In this document: positions 6,095-12,988 of the stretch, one piece after another
Layout of the letters: every line of letters starts with the position of its first letter
Numbering within the stretch: the stretch's first letter is position 1
NCBI GenBank assembly: GCA_036752345.1
Contig: DAIOSV010000046.1
Coordinates: forward strand, 1 to 13,198
Source: UBA1715 sp036752345
GTDB lineage: Bacteria; Bacteroidota; Bacteroidia; Bacteroidales; UBA1715
Reading direction: 5' to 3'
DNA: 13,198 nucleotides
Program-made: the position numbers and the translations under genes
Notes under the pieces: model-generated
Seen by the model: the letters and a program-made list of their open reading frames with translations, nothing else
Told to the model about the DNA's origin: nothing
Databases searched by the model: none

Positions 6095-9000
6095 ATGGCA
6101 AAACTGATAAATTTCAACGGTCGCTTTTGCGAGAGTGATTTTGAGAATGCATTTATTGCTTTTCTCGAGGCAGAGAAGTGGCAGTATATGGCAGGAGAAA
6201 GCATTGCGCGTAAAAATCAGCGTGAGGTGCTCATAGCCAACGACCTTGTGGCATTTCTCAGCAGACCCCATTTGGCTCTCACTCCCAACGATGTTCGCCA
6301 GGTGGCCGACAACATTAGTTTGTTTGGTGCCGACAACGATTTTGCTACGCTCCATAAACTCTATGGCTTTATGGTTGACGGATATCCGTTTACTCCCGAA
6401 AATGGCATAGCGCAATTAGTTCCTTTGATAGATTTCGAAACCCCCGAAAATAATATATTCCGTGTGGTAAATCAGTTCACGATAGAGTATGTAAACAATG
6501 GGCAGGTCAAAAATCGTCGTCCCGATATACTGCTGTATGTAAACGGATTGCCTTTGTGCATTATGGAGTTGAAAAATCCCGGCGATGCCAATGCTACCAT
6601 ACACAATGCGTGGGAACAAATCTATGAACGGTATTGGCGCGACATTCCCCACTTGTTGCATTACTGTCCGCTGGCATGCATAAGCGATGGTGTGAAGACG
6701 CGTATGGGTACCGTTCGTACTCAATACGAACACTTTTATGCGTGGCGTCGTGTGCACGATGGCGATGAGGTTTCTACCATGCCTTTTGAGGAAATGCAAA
6801 CAATGGTGAAAGGCGTGTATGCGCCCAAGCGGTTTTTGGATATATTTCGTGACTATATCTATTTCCAAGACTCAGAGTGGGACAAAGATGAAAAAGAGAT
6901 AGTGTGTCGCTATCCGCAGTTTTTTGCAGCACGGCTGCTCAAACAGAGTATTGTAAAATCGGTACGAGAGCAAACGGGCAAGGGTGGCACGTATTTCGGA
7001 GCCACCGGATGTGGCAAAACATATACCATGGCTTTTCTTGCACGCCAACTTTCTATGCGTTGCAGCGAGATAAAGGAAATGGGGTCGCCTACCATTATCA
7101 TGATAGTTGACCGTGAAGATTTGCAGAAACAGGGTTCAAAGCTCTTCACCAAAAGCAAGGAGTTCCTTGGATTGGGTGAAGTAAGTGTAGTAAAGAACCG
7201 CAATGAACTCCGTCAGGAATTGGGAATGCGTCAGAGTGGCGGTTTCTATATCTGTACCATACAAAAGTTTTGCGACCGCGAAGAAGACCCTATTGGGTTG
7301 ATAAACGAACGTGGCAACATTATTTGTTTTAGTGATGAGGCACATCGTACCCAAATGGAACGGGCAAAGCATATAAAGTTTAGCAAAGACGAAAACGAAA
7401 ATATGCGTGCTTTGCTTTCAAAGCCCTATGCAAAAGTGCTTCGCGAAGCCTTTCCGCATGCTACCTATGTTGGTTTTACCGGAACACCTATCGATGAAAC
7501 ATATCAAACCTTTGGTGGTCTCATAGACAGCTACACCATGGACCAGGCGGTAGCCGATGAAATTACGGTAACTATAAAATACCATCCGCGTATATCAAAA
7601 GTGTTGCTCGATACCGAAAAAGTAAAACAGATAGAGCAGTATTACGGCAAGTGTGCCGATGAAGGTTCTACGGCCGAAGACATTGAAGCCAGCAAAAAGG
7701 CCATGAGTAGTATGGAAGTGATATTAGGTGAACCGTTGCGATTGGAACGGTTGGCGATAGATATTCACGACCACTATGTAAAAGCCTGTGCCAACGACCC
7801 TAATCGTGTGCAAAAAGCCATGATAGTGAGTTCAAATAGAAAAATAGCATACGAACTTCTTACAAAGTTCAAAGAAAAATACCCTGAATGGTTTGAGTCT
7901 CGCAAAACGCCCCAAGGAGTGGACGTAACATCTAAAGAACTCAAAGAGTTGAAAGAAATGCCTACCATAGCCATGGTGGCAAGTGTTGGGAAAAACGACC
8001 CCGAAGAAATGTACAACTATCTTGGTGGGGTGGGAAACGATAAGCGTTCAGAAGAATTAGATGCAGCCTTTAAGCAAGACAAATCAAACTTCCGCATAGT
8101 TATAGTAGTAGATATGTGGATTACGGGGTTTGATGTGCCATCGCTTACGTATTTGTACAACGATAAGCCCTTGCAAAAACACGGACTTATACAAACCATT
8201 AGCCGAGTGAATCGTAAATATCCGGGCAAAAAATATGGGTTGATAATAGACTACATTGGCATTCGCAAGAATATGAATCAAGCCATGAAAATGTATGGTG
8301 GTAGCCAGGGTGGCAGTGGTTCCGAAGGTCCGTCAGAAGACGATGTAACCCAGGCAACCATAACATTTCGCGAGCAGTTGGCTATACTCAACCAGCTTTT
8401 TAATCAATATGATATAGCACCATTCCTCAATCCTGATACTAACCCTGCTACACGATATACATTGCTTGCAAAGGCTGCCGAATATGTGTTTGCTTCCGTT
8501 GTTGGTCTTTCTTTGGAAAGTAAAGGAGGGAAACAGACTAAAAGAGTTTCATTCAAAACGTACTTTTTAAGTGTGGAGAAGTGTATGCGTGCCGCATATG
8601 ATATTTGTCAACCCTCAGGCGAACTTAGCGAAGAAGAATCGGCTTTGGCACAATGTTTTATGGCAATAGCGGGTATGGTACGCAAAATGAGTGGTACTGA
8701 TGCTCCCGACATTGAAACTATGAATAAAAGCGTGGCAACAATGGTTGAAGAAGCATTGAAATACAACAATGTAGAAAGTATACTCGAAAACGGTGAACAA
8801 GAAGACTTGTTTAGCGAAGAATATTATGAAAAACTTTCCGATATACAATTACCGGCTTCAAAGTTGGAAATGCTTGTAAAAATGTTGCGTAAGCAAATAC
8901 AAGAATATAGCAGAACCAATCAGGCTATGTCAAAAAAATATCAAGAATTGCTAGAAGAGACTATTCGCCAATATCATGAGCGTCGAAAACATTTGACAGA

Positions 9001-9436
9001 AGAAGAAGCCGGTGAAACGCAAGAACAAGCATCTAATGAAATTATACGAAACGCAACGGAACAAGCATTGAAATTGTTAAAGGAATTGCAAATAGACCGT
9101 AACAGTTTCCGTAAAATGGGACTCTCGTTTGAAGAAAAAGCCTTTTATGATATACTCATGTTGCTTCGCGATACACACAATTTTGAGTACGGAGAAGACA
9201 AGACAATAGATGGAGTAGTAATAAATGAAAAATGCAAAGCTCTTTCCAAGAAGGTAAAAGAGATTATAGACCTAAAATCATCCTTTTCCGATTGGCTGAA
9301 TAATCAAAACGTTCGCGACCAATTGAAGTTTGATATAAAGGTTTGTCTTGTAAAAAATGGATATCCGCCACAGTATATCCCTGAGGTATTTCAACAAGTA
9401 ATGGAACAAGTCGAAAATTTTAAAGAAAATGAATAA
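6095..9436 (+). CDS. hsdR: Type I restriction-modification system endonuclease/translocase subunit HsdR
   Basis: HsdR (1113 residues) is the motor and nuclease of the type I complex; it translocates DNA with ATP and cuts at a distance from unmethylated targets. The N-terminal nuclease domain has Asp144 (RRPDILLYVNG) and Glu158-Leu-Lys160, a complete PD-(D/E)XK site. The helicase core has Walker A GATGCGKT at 302-309, DEAH at 414-417, GFTGTP as motif III, and QTISRVNRKYPGKKYG as motif VI. The last ~350 residues are helical and charged, as in the HsdR C-terminal domain that contacts the methylase core. Length is in the normal range and no inactivating change is visible. It starts 7 bases after the broken Fic gene and has no evident promoter of its own. 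A second, diverged copy of its first 42 bases lies at 4997-5038. Confidence 0.96.
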   Translation: MAKLINFNGRFCESDFENAFIAFLEAEKWQYMAGESIARKNQREVLIANDLVAFLSRPHLALTPNDVRQVADNISLFGADNDFATLHKLYGFMVDGYPFTPENGIAQLVPLIDFETPENNIFRVVNQFTIEYVNNGQVKNRRPDILLYVNGLPLCIMELKNPGDANATIHNAWEQIYERYWRDIPHLLHYCPLACISDGVKTRMGTVRTQYEHFYAWRRVHDGDEVSTMPFEEMQTMVKGVYAPKRFLDIFRDYIYFQDSEWDKDEKEIVCRYPQFFAARLLKQSIVKSVREQTGKGGTYFGATGCGKTYTMAFLARQLSMRCSEIKEMGSPTIIMIVDREDLQKQGSKLFTKSKEFLGLGEVSVVKNRNELRQELGMRQSGGFYICTIQKFCDREEDPIGLINERGNIICFSDEAHRTQMERAKHIKFSKDENENMRALLSKPYAKVLREAFPHATYVGFTGTPIDETYQTFGGLIDSYTMDQAVADEITVTIKYHPRISKVLLDTEKVKQIEQYYGKCADEGSTAEDIEASKKAMSSMEVILGEPLRLERLAIDIHDHYVKACANDPNRVQKAMIVSSNRKIAYELLTKFKEKYPEWFESRKTPQGVDVTSKELKELKEMPTIAMVASVGKNDPEEMYNYLGGVGNDKRSEELDAAFKQDKSNFRIVIVVDMWITGFDVPSLTYLYNDKPLQKHGLIQTISRVNRKYPGKKYGLIIDYIGIRKNMNQAMKMYGGSQGGSGSEGPSEDDVTQATITFREQLAILNQLFNQYDIAPFLNPDTNPATRYTLLAKAAEYVFASVVGLSLESKGGKQTKRVSFKTYFLSVEKCMRAAYDICQPSGELSEEESALAQCFMAIAGMVRKMSGTDAPDIETMNKSVATMVEEALKYNNVESILENGEQEDLFSEEYYEKLSDIQLPASKLEMLVKMLRKQIQEYSRTNQAMSKKYQELLEETIRQYHERRKHLTEEEAGETQEQASNEIIRNATEQALKLLKELQIDRNSFRKMGLSFEEKAFYDILMLLRDTHNFEYGEDKTIDGVVINEKCKALSKKVKEIIDLKSSFSDWLNNQNVRDQLKFDIKVCLVKNGYPPQYIPEVFQQVMEQVENFKENE

Positions 9437-9575
9437 GAAAGAGGTAGTAACCGTCATTAGTGTTGTTGGTATTTTGTTAGGTTGCATCATCTATGCAATG
9501 AAACGTTCCTTGGATCAAGAGGAAGAAAACAAAAAACTGAGTAGAGATAATCAAAACTGCAAGAGAATAATATAA
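9429..9575 (+). CDS. small membrane protein; probably N-terminal part of a frameshifted HEPN protein
   Basis: ATG at 9429 overlaps the hsdR stop by 8 bases, implying translational coupling. The 48-codon frame has a charged start (MNKKE), one membrane helix at about residues 6-24 (VVTVISVVGILLGCIIYAM) and a charged, coiled-coil-like stretch (DQEEENKKLSRDNQ). Adding one A to the run CAAAAC (9553-9556) would join it to the next frame as DNQKLQENNIKLL, continuing the coiled coil into the HEPN-motif protein and giving 214 residues in all. I therefore read this as the N-terminal anchor of one split gene. If the sequence is correct as given, it is a 48-residue single-pass peptide with the basic end inside by the positive-inside rule. 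Confidence 0.6.
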   Translation: MNKKEVVTVISVVGILLGCIIYAMKRSLDQEEENKKLSRDNQNCKRII

Positions 9576-9622
9576 AATTACTTATCAATTCTGCAAAAAA
9601 TGAAAAGGAGTATAATGCACTT

Positions 9623-10072
9623 GTGGTAGAACAAATAGAGAATGTGATAGCTTTATTTAAAGAGAAACATATTGATAATGATGTAGTTGTAGAATTACAA
9701 GAGACATTAGAATTGTATAAGTTAGAAAAAACAAGTGAGACGTTAATTCCTATTGTGAAAATATTAGAACATCTTTTAGAAATTCGTTATGATGACAATG
9801 AGGAATGCAAAACATGGTTAAGAAAGAATGGTCGCAAAAAAACGTTTAAGAGTTTGTTAGATTATTGTTATTTTGAAAAAGGGATTGATGAAAAAGAATA
9901 TGTCTTTATAGACAGAGTTAGAGAGTTGCGAAATAGAAAAACTCATGATGTAGCATTTTATAGAACCCCAGAAGAAATAGATGAAGCTATAGTTATAGGT
10001 GTTAGTAGTATTAGTAAATTTATGGCATTAGCATATCCACAATTACTCGACCATCAATCGCTTTCTGTGTAA
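9623..10072 (+). CDS. HEPN-motif protein (C-terminal part of a frameshifted gene)
   Basis: The frame is open from 9551 to the TAA at 10070-10072; GTG at 9623 is the first plausible start, but the true start is probably the ATG at 9429 in another frame (see that entry). The product is helical. Near its end RELRNRKTHDVA carries RNRKTH (Arg103 to His108 counted from the GTG), which fits the RNxxxH form of the HEPN nuclease motif. HEPN proteins cut RNA in several anti-phage and toxin systems, and HEPN anticodon nucleases (PrrC, RloC) are known partners of type I R-M loci. This one lacks their ATPase domains and instead seems to carry a membrane helix and coiled coil. The gene directly follows hsdR. 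Its last codons and stop lie in a copy of the 26-bp element. Function inferred from motif and context. Confidence 0.65.
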   Translation: MVEQIENVIALFKEKHIDNDVVVELQETLELYKLEKTSETLIPIVKILEHLLEIRYDDNEECKTWLRKNGRKKTFKSLLDYCYFEKGIDEKEYVFIDRVRELRNRKTHDVAFYRTPEEIDEAIVIGVSSISKFMALAYPQLLDHQSLSV

Positions 10073-10089
10073 ATCTGTGTTATCTGTGG
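10064..10089 (+). repeat. 26-bp element at the end of the HEPN gene
   Basis: Matches the consensus of the family flanking the GxxExxY gene at nearly every position. It supplies the final Ser-Val codons and stop of the HEPN gene (TCTGTGTAA) and marks the right border of the hsd locus. Confidence 0.75.
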
Positions 10090-10170
10090 TGAAAAGGCTT
10101 TTAACAGTTTGTATTTAGCTTGTTTTGCCAACCGCCAAACACTAACCAATTAACCGATTAGCTGATTGGC

Positions 10171-10261
10171 CGTTGTTCGTTTCACGTTCCACCTTATCCG
10201 TAAAGCGTTAAACGTTAAACGTTAAACGTTAAACGTTAAACGTTAAACGTCCAACGTAAAC
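10171..10261. repeat. 7-bp repeat array with six perfect CGTTAAA copies
   Basis: Thirteen units run in phase: CGTTGTT, CGTTTCA, CGTTCCA, CCTTATC and CGTAAAG, then six identical CGTTAAA copies (10206-10247), then CGTCCAA and CGTAAAC. The perfect run suggests recent slippage. The rest of the 10073-10389 gap holds no gene; TTGGTAGT (10275-10282) and ACTACCAA (10324-10331) form a distant 8-bp inverted pair of doubtful meaning. Confidence 0.8.
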
Positions 10262-10344
10262 CGCCTCTAACTTGTTGGTAGTGAGAAGATAGTAGTTGGT
10301 ATTTTTCCCCTTCACGGCCTACAACTACCAATTTACAATTTACC

Positions 10345-10352
10345 TATATTTG
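10345..10352 (+). promoter_or_regulatory. -7 box for the DUF4405-like gene
   Basis: TATATTTG fits TAnnTTTG exactly, 37 bases before the ATG at 10390. A -33 TTTG is not evident at the expected distance. Confidence 0.55.
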
Positions 10353-10389
10353 GAAAAAATAAATATCGAACGGATACAAAACACAGACA

Positions 10390-10932
10390 ATGGAGAGAAG
10401 AAATAAGAACCTATTGGGGTTTACGGTAAACAGCCTTCTTATAGTATTTGGAATAGCAACAATGCTCACCGGCTATGTGCTGCAAATAGGCTTTCATATA
10501 GGCAACGAGGGACGTAAGCCCGGGCAAACCGAACAAGTAGAGCAGATGCATAAAATCAATCCCACCGATACCGTGTGGGGCATAGACTACACCACATGGA
10601 CCGTACTGCACAAGGTGGTAATAGTGATATTGTTGCTACTTATGGTGTACCATTTTGTTTCACATTGGAAATGGTATAAAGGCGTTATATCCAATCATCT
10701 GATGGGCAAAAACAAACTGCCCATTACCGTGTCAATTCTTTTTATACTTGTGGCCCTTACCGGATTACTTCCTTGGTGTATAGGTGCATTCAATAGTGAA
10801 AGCATGTCCCGATTTGTATTCTTAGAAACACATGATAAACTTACCATACTTTTAACCTTGTTTCTCGTGTGGCATATTATTAAAAAACGCACCTGGTTTA
10901 CCAATACCTTCAAGAAACTCAGAAACAAGTAG
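10390..10932 (+). CDS. four-helix membrane protein, DUF4405-like
   Basis: This 180-residue protein has four predicted membrane helices at about 8-33, 72-93, 110-132 and 147-164, with basic ends. Histidines lie in or beside helices at 74, 88, 92, 148 and 162 (VLHKVV, VYHFVSHW, LETHDK, VWHIIK). This pattern fits the DUF4405 family, whose spaced histidines recall cytochrome b-type haem ligands; a redox role is possible but not shown. Between helices 1 and 2 lies a ~38-residue outer loop. It has its own TAnnTTTG promoter and is separated from both neighbours by repeat arrays, so it is probably monocistronic and unrelated to the R-M locus. Family assignment is from overall pattern, not a search. 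Confidence 0.75.
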   Translation: MERRNKNLLGFTVNSLLIVFGIATMLTGYVLQIGFHIGNEGRKPGQTEQVEQMHKINPTDTVWGIDYTTWTVLHKVVIVILLLLMVYHFVSHWKWYKGVISNHLMGKNKLPITVSILFILVALTGLLPWCIGAFNSESMSRFVFLETHDKLTILLTLFLVWHIIKKRTWFTNTFKKLRNK

Positions 10933-11013
10933 GATTAAAGAATAACGGTTAGCTGGTTAGTTGGTTAGTCATATAATGTCCAGCATAATTCATAACTCAT
11001 AACTATATATGTA

Positions 11014-11077
11014 TGCCCTACGGGCAAAAATGTAGGTGTTGTATGTTGTTTCTATTAAAATAGATGCCCTACGGGCA
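11014..11077. repeat. REP-like pair of GC hairpins
   Basis: TGCCCTACGGGCA occurs at 11014-11026 and 11065-11077; each can fold as a 5-bp stem with a TAC loop. TCTATTAAAATAGA (11051-11064) directly precedes the second. The same trio occurs at 12581-12644. No U tract follows on either strand, so these are REP-like rather than terminators. Confidence 0.65.
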
Positions 11078-11168
11078 ATTCTGGCTATTCTCCCTTATTC
11101 GTTATACGTTCCACGTTGCACGTATTACGTTATCCGTTAAACGTGCTACGTAAAACGAACAACGGTTT

Positions 11169-11194
11169 TCTGTGTAAATCGGTGCAATCTGTGG
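11169..11194 (+). repeat. 26-bp element within direct repeat copy 1
   Basis: Same length and pattern as 10064-10089, with GGTGC in place of TGTGT in the middle. It differs by one base from the copy at 12736-12761. Confidence 0.7.
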
Positions 11195-11224
11195 TTACAA
11201 GGCATTGGGCAGTTTGCCGTCATT

Positions 11225-11344
11225 CGTTCAACGTTAAACGTAATACGAACAACGTTAAACGACTCACCGATTAACCAACTCACCGATTAACCAACTCACC
11301 GATTAACCGTTTTATTCGTTAAACGTACTACGTACAACGACAAA
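11225..11344. repeat. mixed short tandem repeats upstream of the third Fic gene
   Basis: CGTNNNA heptads (11225-11259) are followed by three copies of the 16-mer ACTCACCGATTAACCA (from 11262, 11278 and 11294, the last incomplete) and four more heptads (11317-11344). With the direct repeat this fills the gap 10933-11345; no gene is seen. Confidence 0.7.
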
Positions 11345-11351
11345 AAATTAC

Positions 11352-11359
11352 TATATTTG
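11352..11359 (+). promoter_or_regulatory. -7 box for the third Fic gene
   Basis: TATATTTG fits TAnnTTTG exactly. It lies 96 bases before the ATG at 11456, giving an ~85-90 base leader with a small hairpin (TTTCCA 11403-11408, TGGAAA 11412-11417). A -33 element is not evident. Confidence 0.5.
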
Positions 11360-11455
11360 AAACGTATTTGTAGACTAAAAGAAAGGAATGTGCAAGTGTT
11401 TGTTTCCATTTTGGAAATACCCACTCAAAACGGTACAAAAGCAAAATAAAAGGAG

Positions 11456-12481
11456 ATGTATACACCACCATTTACAATAACGAGTAAGATAGTGAATCTG
11501 ATAGCAGAAATTTCTGCTCAGATAGAGCGTTATGCTATTAGACTTGAGCAGAATGATGGACTTCGCTTGCGCAAAGCAAATCGTATAAAAACCATTCACT
11601 CTTCACTTGCTATAGAGGGTAATACTCTTAGTGAAGTAGAAGTGCGCGATATTATTGATGGCAAAACCATAGTAGCGCCAATTAAACAAATTCAGGAGGT
11701 AAAGAACGCCATAGCTACCTATGAACTTTATCACGAACTTGATCCGTTTAAGGTGAAAGACCTGCTCCGCGCCCAAGGTGTGATGATGAAGGCCATCGCC
11801 GATGATGCCGGACGGTTTCGTAGAGGAGGCGTGGGTGTGTTTGGTGAGCATGGATTGGTTCACATGGCACCGCCAGCCGACAGAGTTCCATTTCTTATGG
11901 ACGAATTGTTTGAGTGGCTCGGCACAGCTCAAGACCATTTGCTCATACGTTCGTGTGTGTTCCACTATGAGTTCGAATTCATTCATCCATTCAGTGATGG
12001 CAATGGTCGCACAGGGCGGCTGTGGCAGTCGTTGATATTAGGTCGTTTGCATCCGCTCTTTGAACATTTGCCGGTAGAGAACATGGTTTACTCCAATCAA
12101 CAAGCATATTATGACGCAATAGGCGAATCAACACATCAGGCTAATAGTACTCCTTTTATAGAGTTTATGCTCGGCGAGATTTTGAAAACACTGAGAGAAC
12201 ATCAATGTTTGCCATTACTCAAGGGGCAGGAACAAAAAGAATATGTAGATGATGAGTTCGATGCAAAGTTCGGCAAAGAGTTCGGTGTAAAGTTCGGTGT
12301 AAATGAAAAAGTAACACTATTGCTTCTTGCACAAAATCCTTTGATAACGAGTGCTGAAATCGCTAAGGAGGCAGGTATTAGCCAACGAGCTGTAGAGAAA
12401 CAATTAAAGAAATTCCGTGAAATAGGGGTTATTAATCGTTCCGGTAGTGACAAAACGGGAACGTGGGAAATAATGGTTTAA
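11456..12481 (+). CDS. Fic family protein with N-terminal inhibitory helix and C-terminal HTH
   Basis: This intact 341-residue protein is a paralogue of the broken gene at 5096; both begin MYTPPFTITS. The inhibitory motif is SLAIEG with the inhibitory Glu at 54. The catalytic loop is HPFSDGNGRTGR from His177, complete for nucleotide transfer, and GVGVFG...LVHMAPP is the typical preceding flap region. A linker of 4-residue repeats (DDEF, DAKF, GKEF, GVKF at ~265-280) leads to a helix-turn-helix end (SAEIAKEAGISQRAVEKQL). Predicted to AMPylate an unknown target and perhaps bind DNA. AAAAGGAG abuts the ATG, too close to act as a normal Shine-Dalgarno, but the start is supported by the paralogue. 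It lies alone behind a TAnnTTTG box between 239-bp direct repeats. No separate antitoxin gene is visible, as expected for a self-inhibited Fic. Confidence 0.92.
   Translation: MYTPPFTITSKIVNLIAEISAQIERYAIRLEQNDGLRLRKANRIKTIHSSLAIEGNTLSEVEVRDIIDGKTIVAPIKQIQEVKNAIATYELYHELDPFKVKDLLRAQGVMMKAIADDAGRFRRGGVGVFGEHGLVHMAPPADRVPFLMDELFEWLGTAQDHLLIRSCVFHYEFEFIHPFSDGNGRTGRLWQSLILGRLHPLFEHLPVENMVYSNQQAYYDAIGESTHQANSTPFIEFMLGEILKTLREHQCLPLLKGQEQKEYVDDEFDAKFGKEFGVKFGVNEKVTLLLLAQNPLITSAEIAKEAGISQRAVEKQLKKFREIGVINRSGSDKTGTWEIMV
12248..12295 (+). repeat. degenerate 12-bp tandem repeat in the Fic linker
   Basis: Four 12-base units ending in RAGTTC encode DDEF, DAKF, GKEF and GVKF. It occupies the same linker position as the unrelated ESNQ repeat of the paralogue at 5857-5892. 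Confidence 0.7.
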
Positions 12482-12487
12482 AAAGGC

Positions 12488-12543
12488 CGTTGTTCGTTTT
12501 CCGTTCCACGTTATCCGTAAAACGTAAAACGTATAACGTCCTT
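12488..12543. repeat. 7-bp repeat array downstream of the third Fic gene
   Basis: Eight units in phase: CGTTGTT, CGTTTTC, CGTTCCA, CGTTATC, CGTAAAA twice, CGTATAA, CGTCCTT. It leads into CATAACT-type heptads (12544-12571) and then the second direct repeat. Confidence 0.75.
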
Positions 12544-12557
12544 CATAACTCATAATC

Positions 12558-12796
12558 CATAACTCATAACTAGGAATGTATGCCCTACGGGCAAAAATGT
12601 AGGTGTTGTATGTTGTTTCTATTAAAATAGATGCCCTACGGGCAATTCTGGCTATTCTCCCTTATTCGTTATACGTTCCACGTTGCACGTATTACGTTAT
12701 CCGTTAAACGTGCTACGTAAAACGAACAACGGTTTTCTGTGTAAATCGGTGTAATCTGTGGTTACAAGGCATTGGGCAGTTTGCCGTCATTCGTTC
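12558..12796. repeat. 239-bp direct repeat, copy 2 (right of the third Fic gene)
   Basis: Gapless match (235/239) to 10991-11229. It carries the same internal parts: hairpins at 12581-12593 and 12632-12644, a heptad array at 12667-12732 and a 26-bp element at 12736-12761. With copy 1 it brackets the Fic gene in direct orientation, so recombination between them would remove 1567 bp including the gene. Confidence 0.9.
12736..12761 (+). repeat. 26-bp element within direct repeat copy 2
   Basis: Differs at one base from the copy at 11169-11194 (T for C at 12751). Confidence 0.7.
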
Positions 12797-12862
12797 CACG
12801 TTATCCGTTAAACGTAAAACGAAAGACGTAAAACGTTAAACGAACAACGAAAAAACGTTAAA
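12792..12862. repeat. 7-bp repeat array, right end
   Basis: Eight or more in-phase units (CGTTCCA, CGTTATC, CGTTAAA, CGTAAAA, CGAAAGA, CGTAAAA, CGTTAAA, CGAACAA) begin inside the end of direct repeat copy 2. The following stretch 12863-12980 is A/T-rich and holds nothing I can identify. Confidence 0.7.
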
Positions 12863-12988
12863 AATTCCAAAATTCTCCAAAATCTGACGTTTTTGACTGT
12901 GTGAAAATGAAATCATAGAGAAAGTGAAAACCCTGAGATGCTTGAAAAAAGTGGCTTGGGGTGATGTTTTAAAAATTCGTTAAATTCT

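Larger units (their letters stand above)
10991..11229. repeat. 239-bp direct repeat, copy 1 (left of the third Fic gene)
   Basis: The block is 235/239 identical, without gaps, to 12558-12796 (offset 1567). Only three adjacent bases near the start (11006-11008) and base 11184 differ. It contains heptads CATAACT, two TGCCCTACGGGCA hairpins, the palindrome TCTATTAAAATAGA, a CGTNNNA array (11100-11165) and a 26-bp element (11169-11194). No open reading frame is credible. Confidence 0.9.

Noticed and set aside
9546..9562. Programmed -1 frameshift in the HEPN gene
   Set aside because: TCAAAAC in the reading frame is not a canonical slippery heptamer and no strong downstream stem is evident; loss of one A is simpler.
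10171..10261. Regular short repeats considered as a CRISPR array
   Set aside because: The units are 7 bases with no spacers, and no cas genes are present.
11014..11030. TGCCCTACGGGCA followed by AAAAA as a terminator
   Set aside because: The 5-bp stem is followed by A on the + strand and by no continuous U tract on the minus strand, and it recurs four times as part of a repeat.
11388..11480. A 30-codon frame with an upstream AAAGGA that overlaps the third Fic start
   Set aside because: The predicted peptide has no recognisable features, it overlaps the Fic coding start out of frame, and the Fic protein carries its own inhibitory helix, so no antitoxin peptide is needed.
10947..12796. The 239-bp direct repeats as insertion-sequence ends
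   Set aside because: They are direct, contain no transposase, and no short target duplication is seen at their outer edges.
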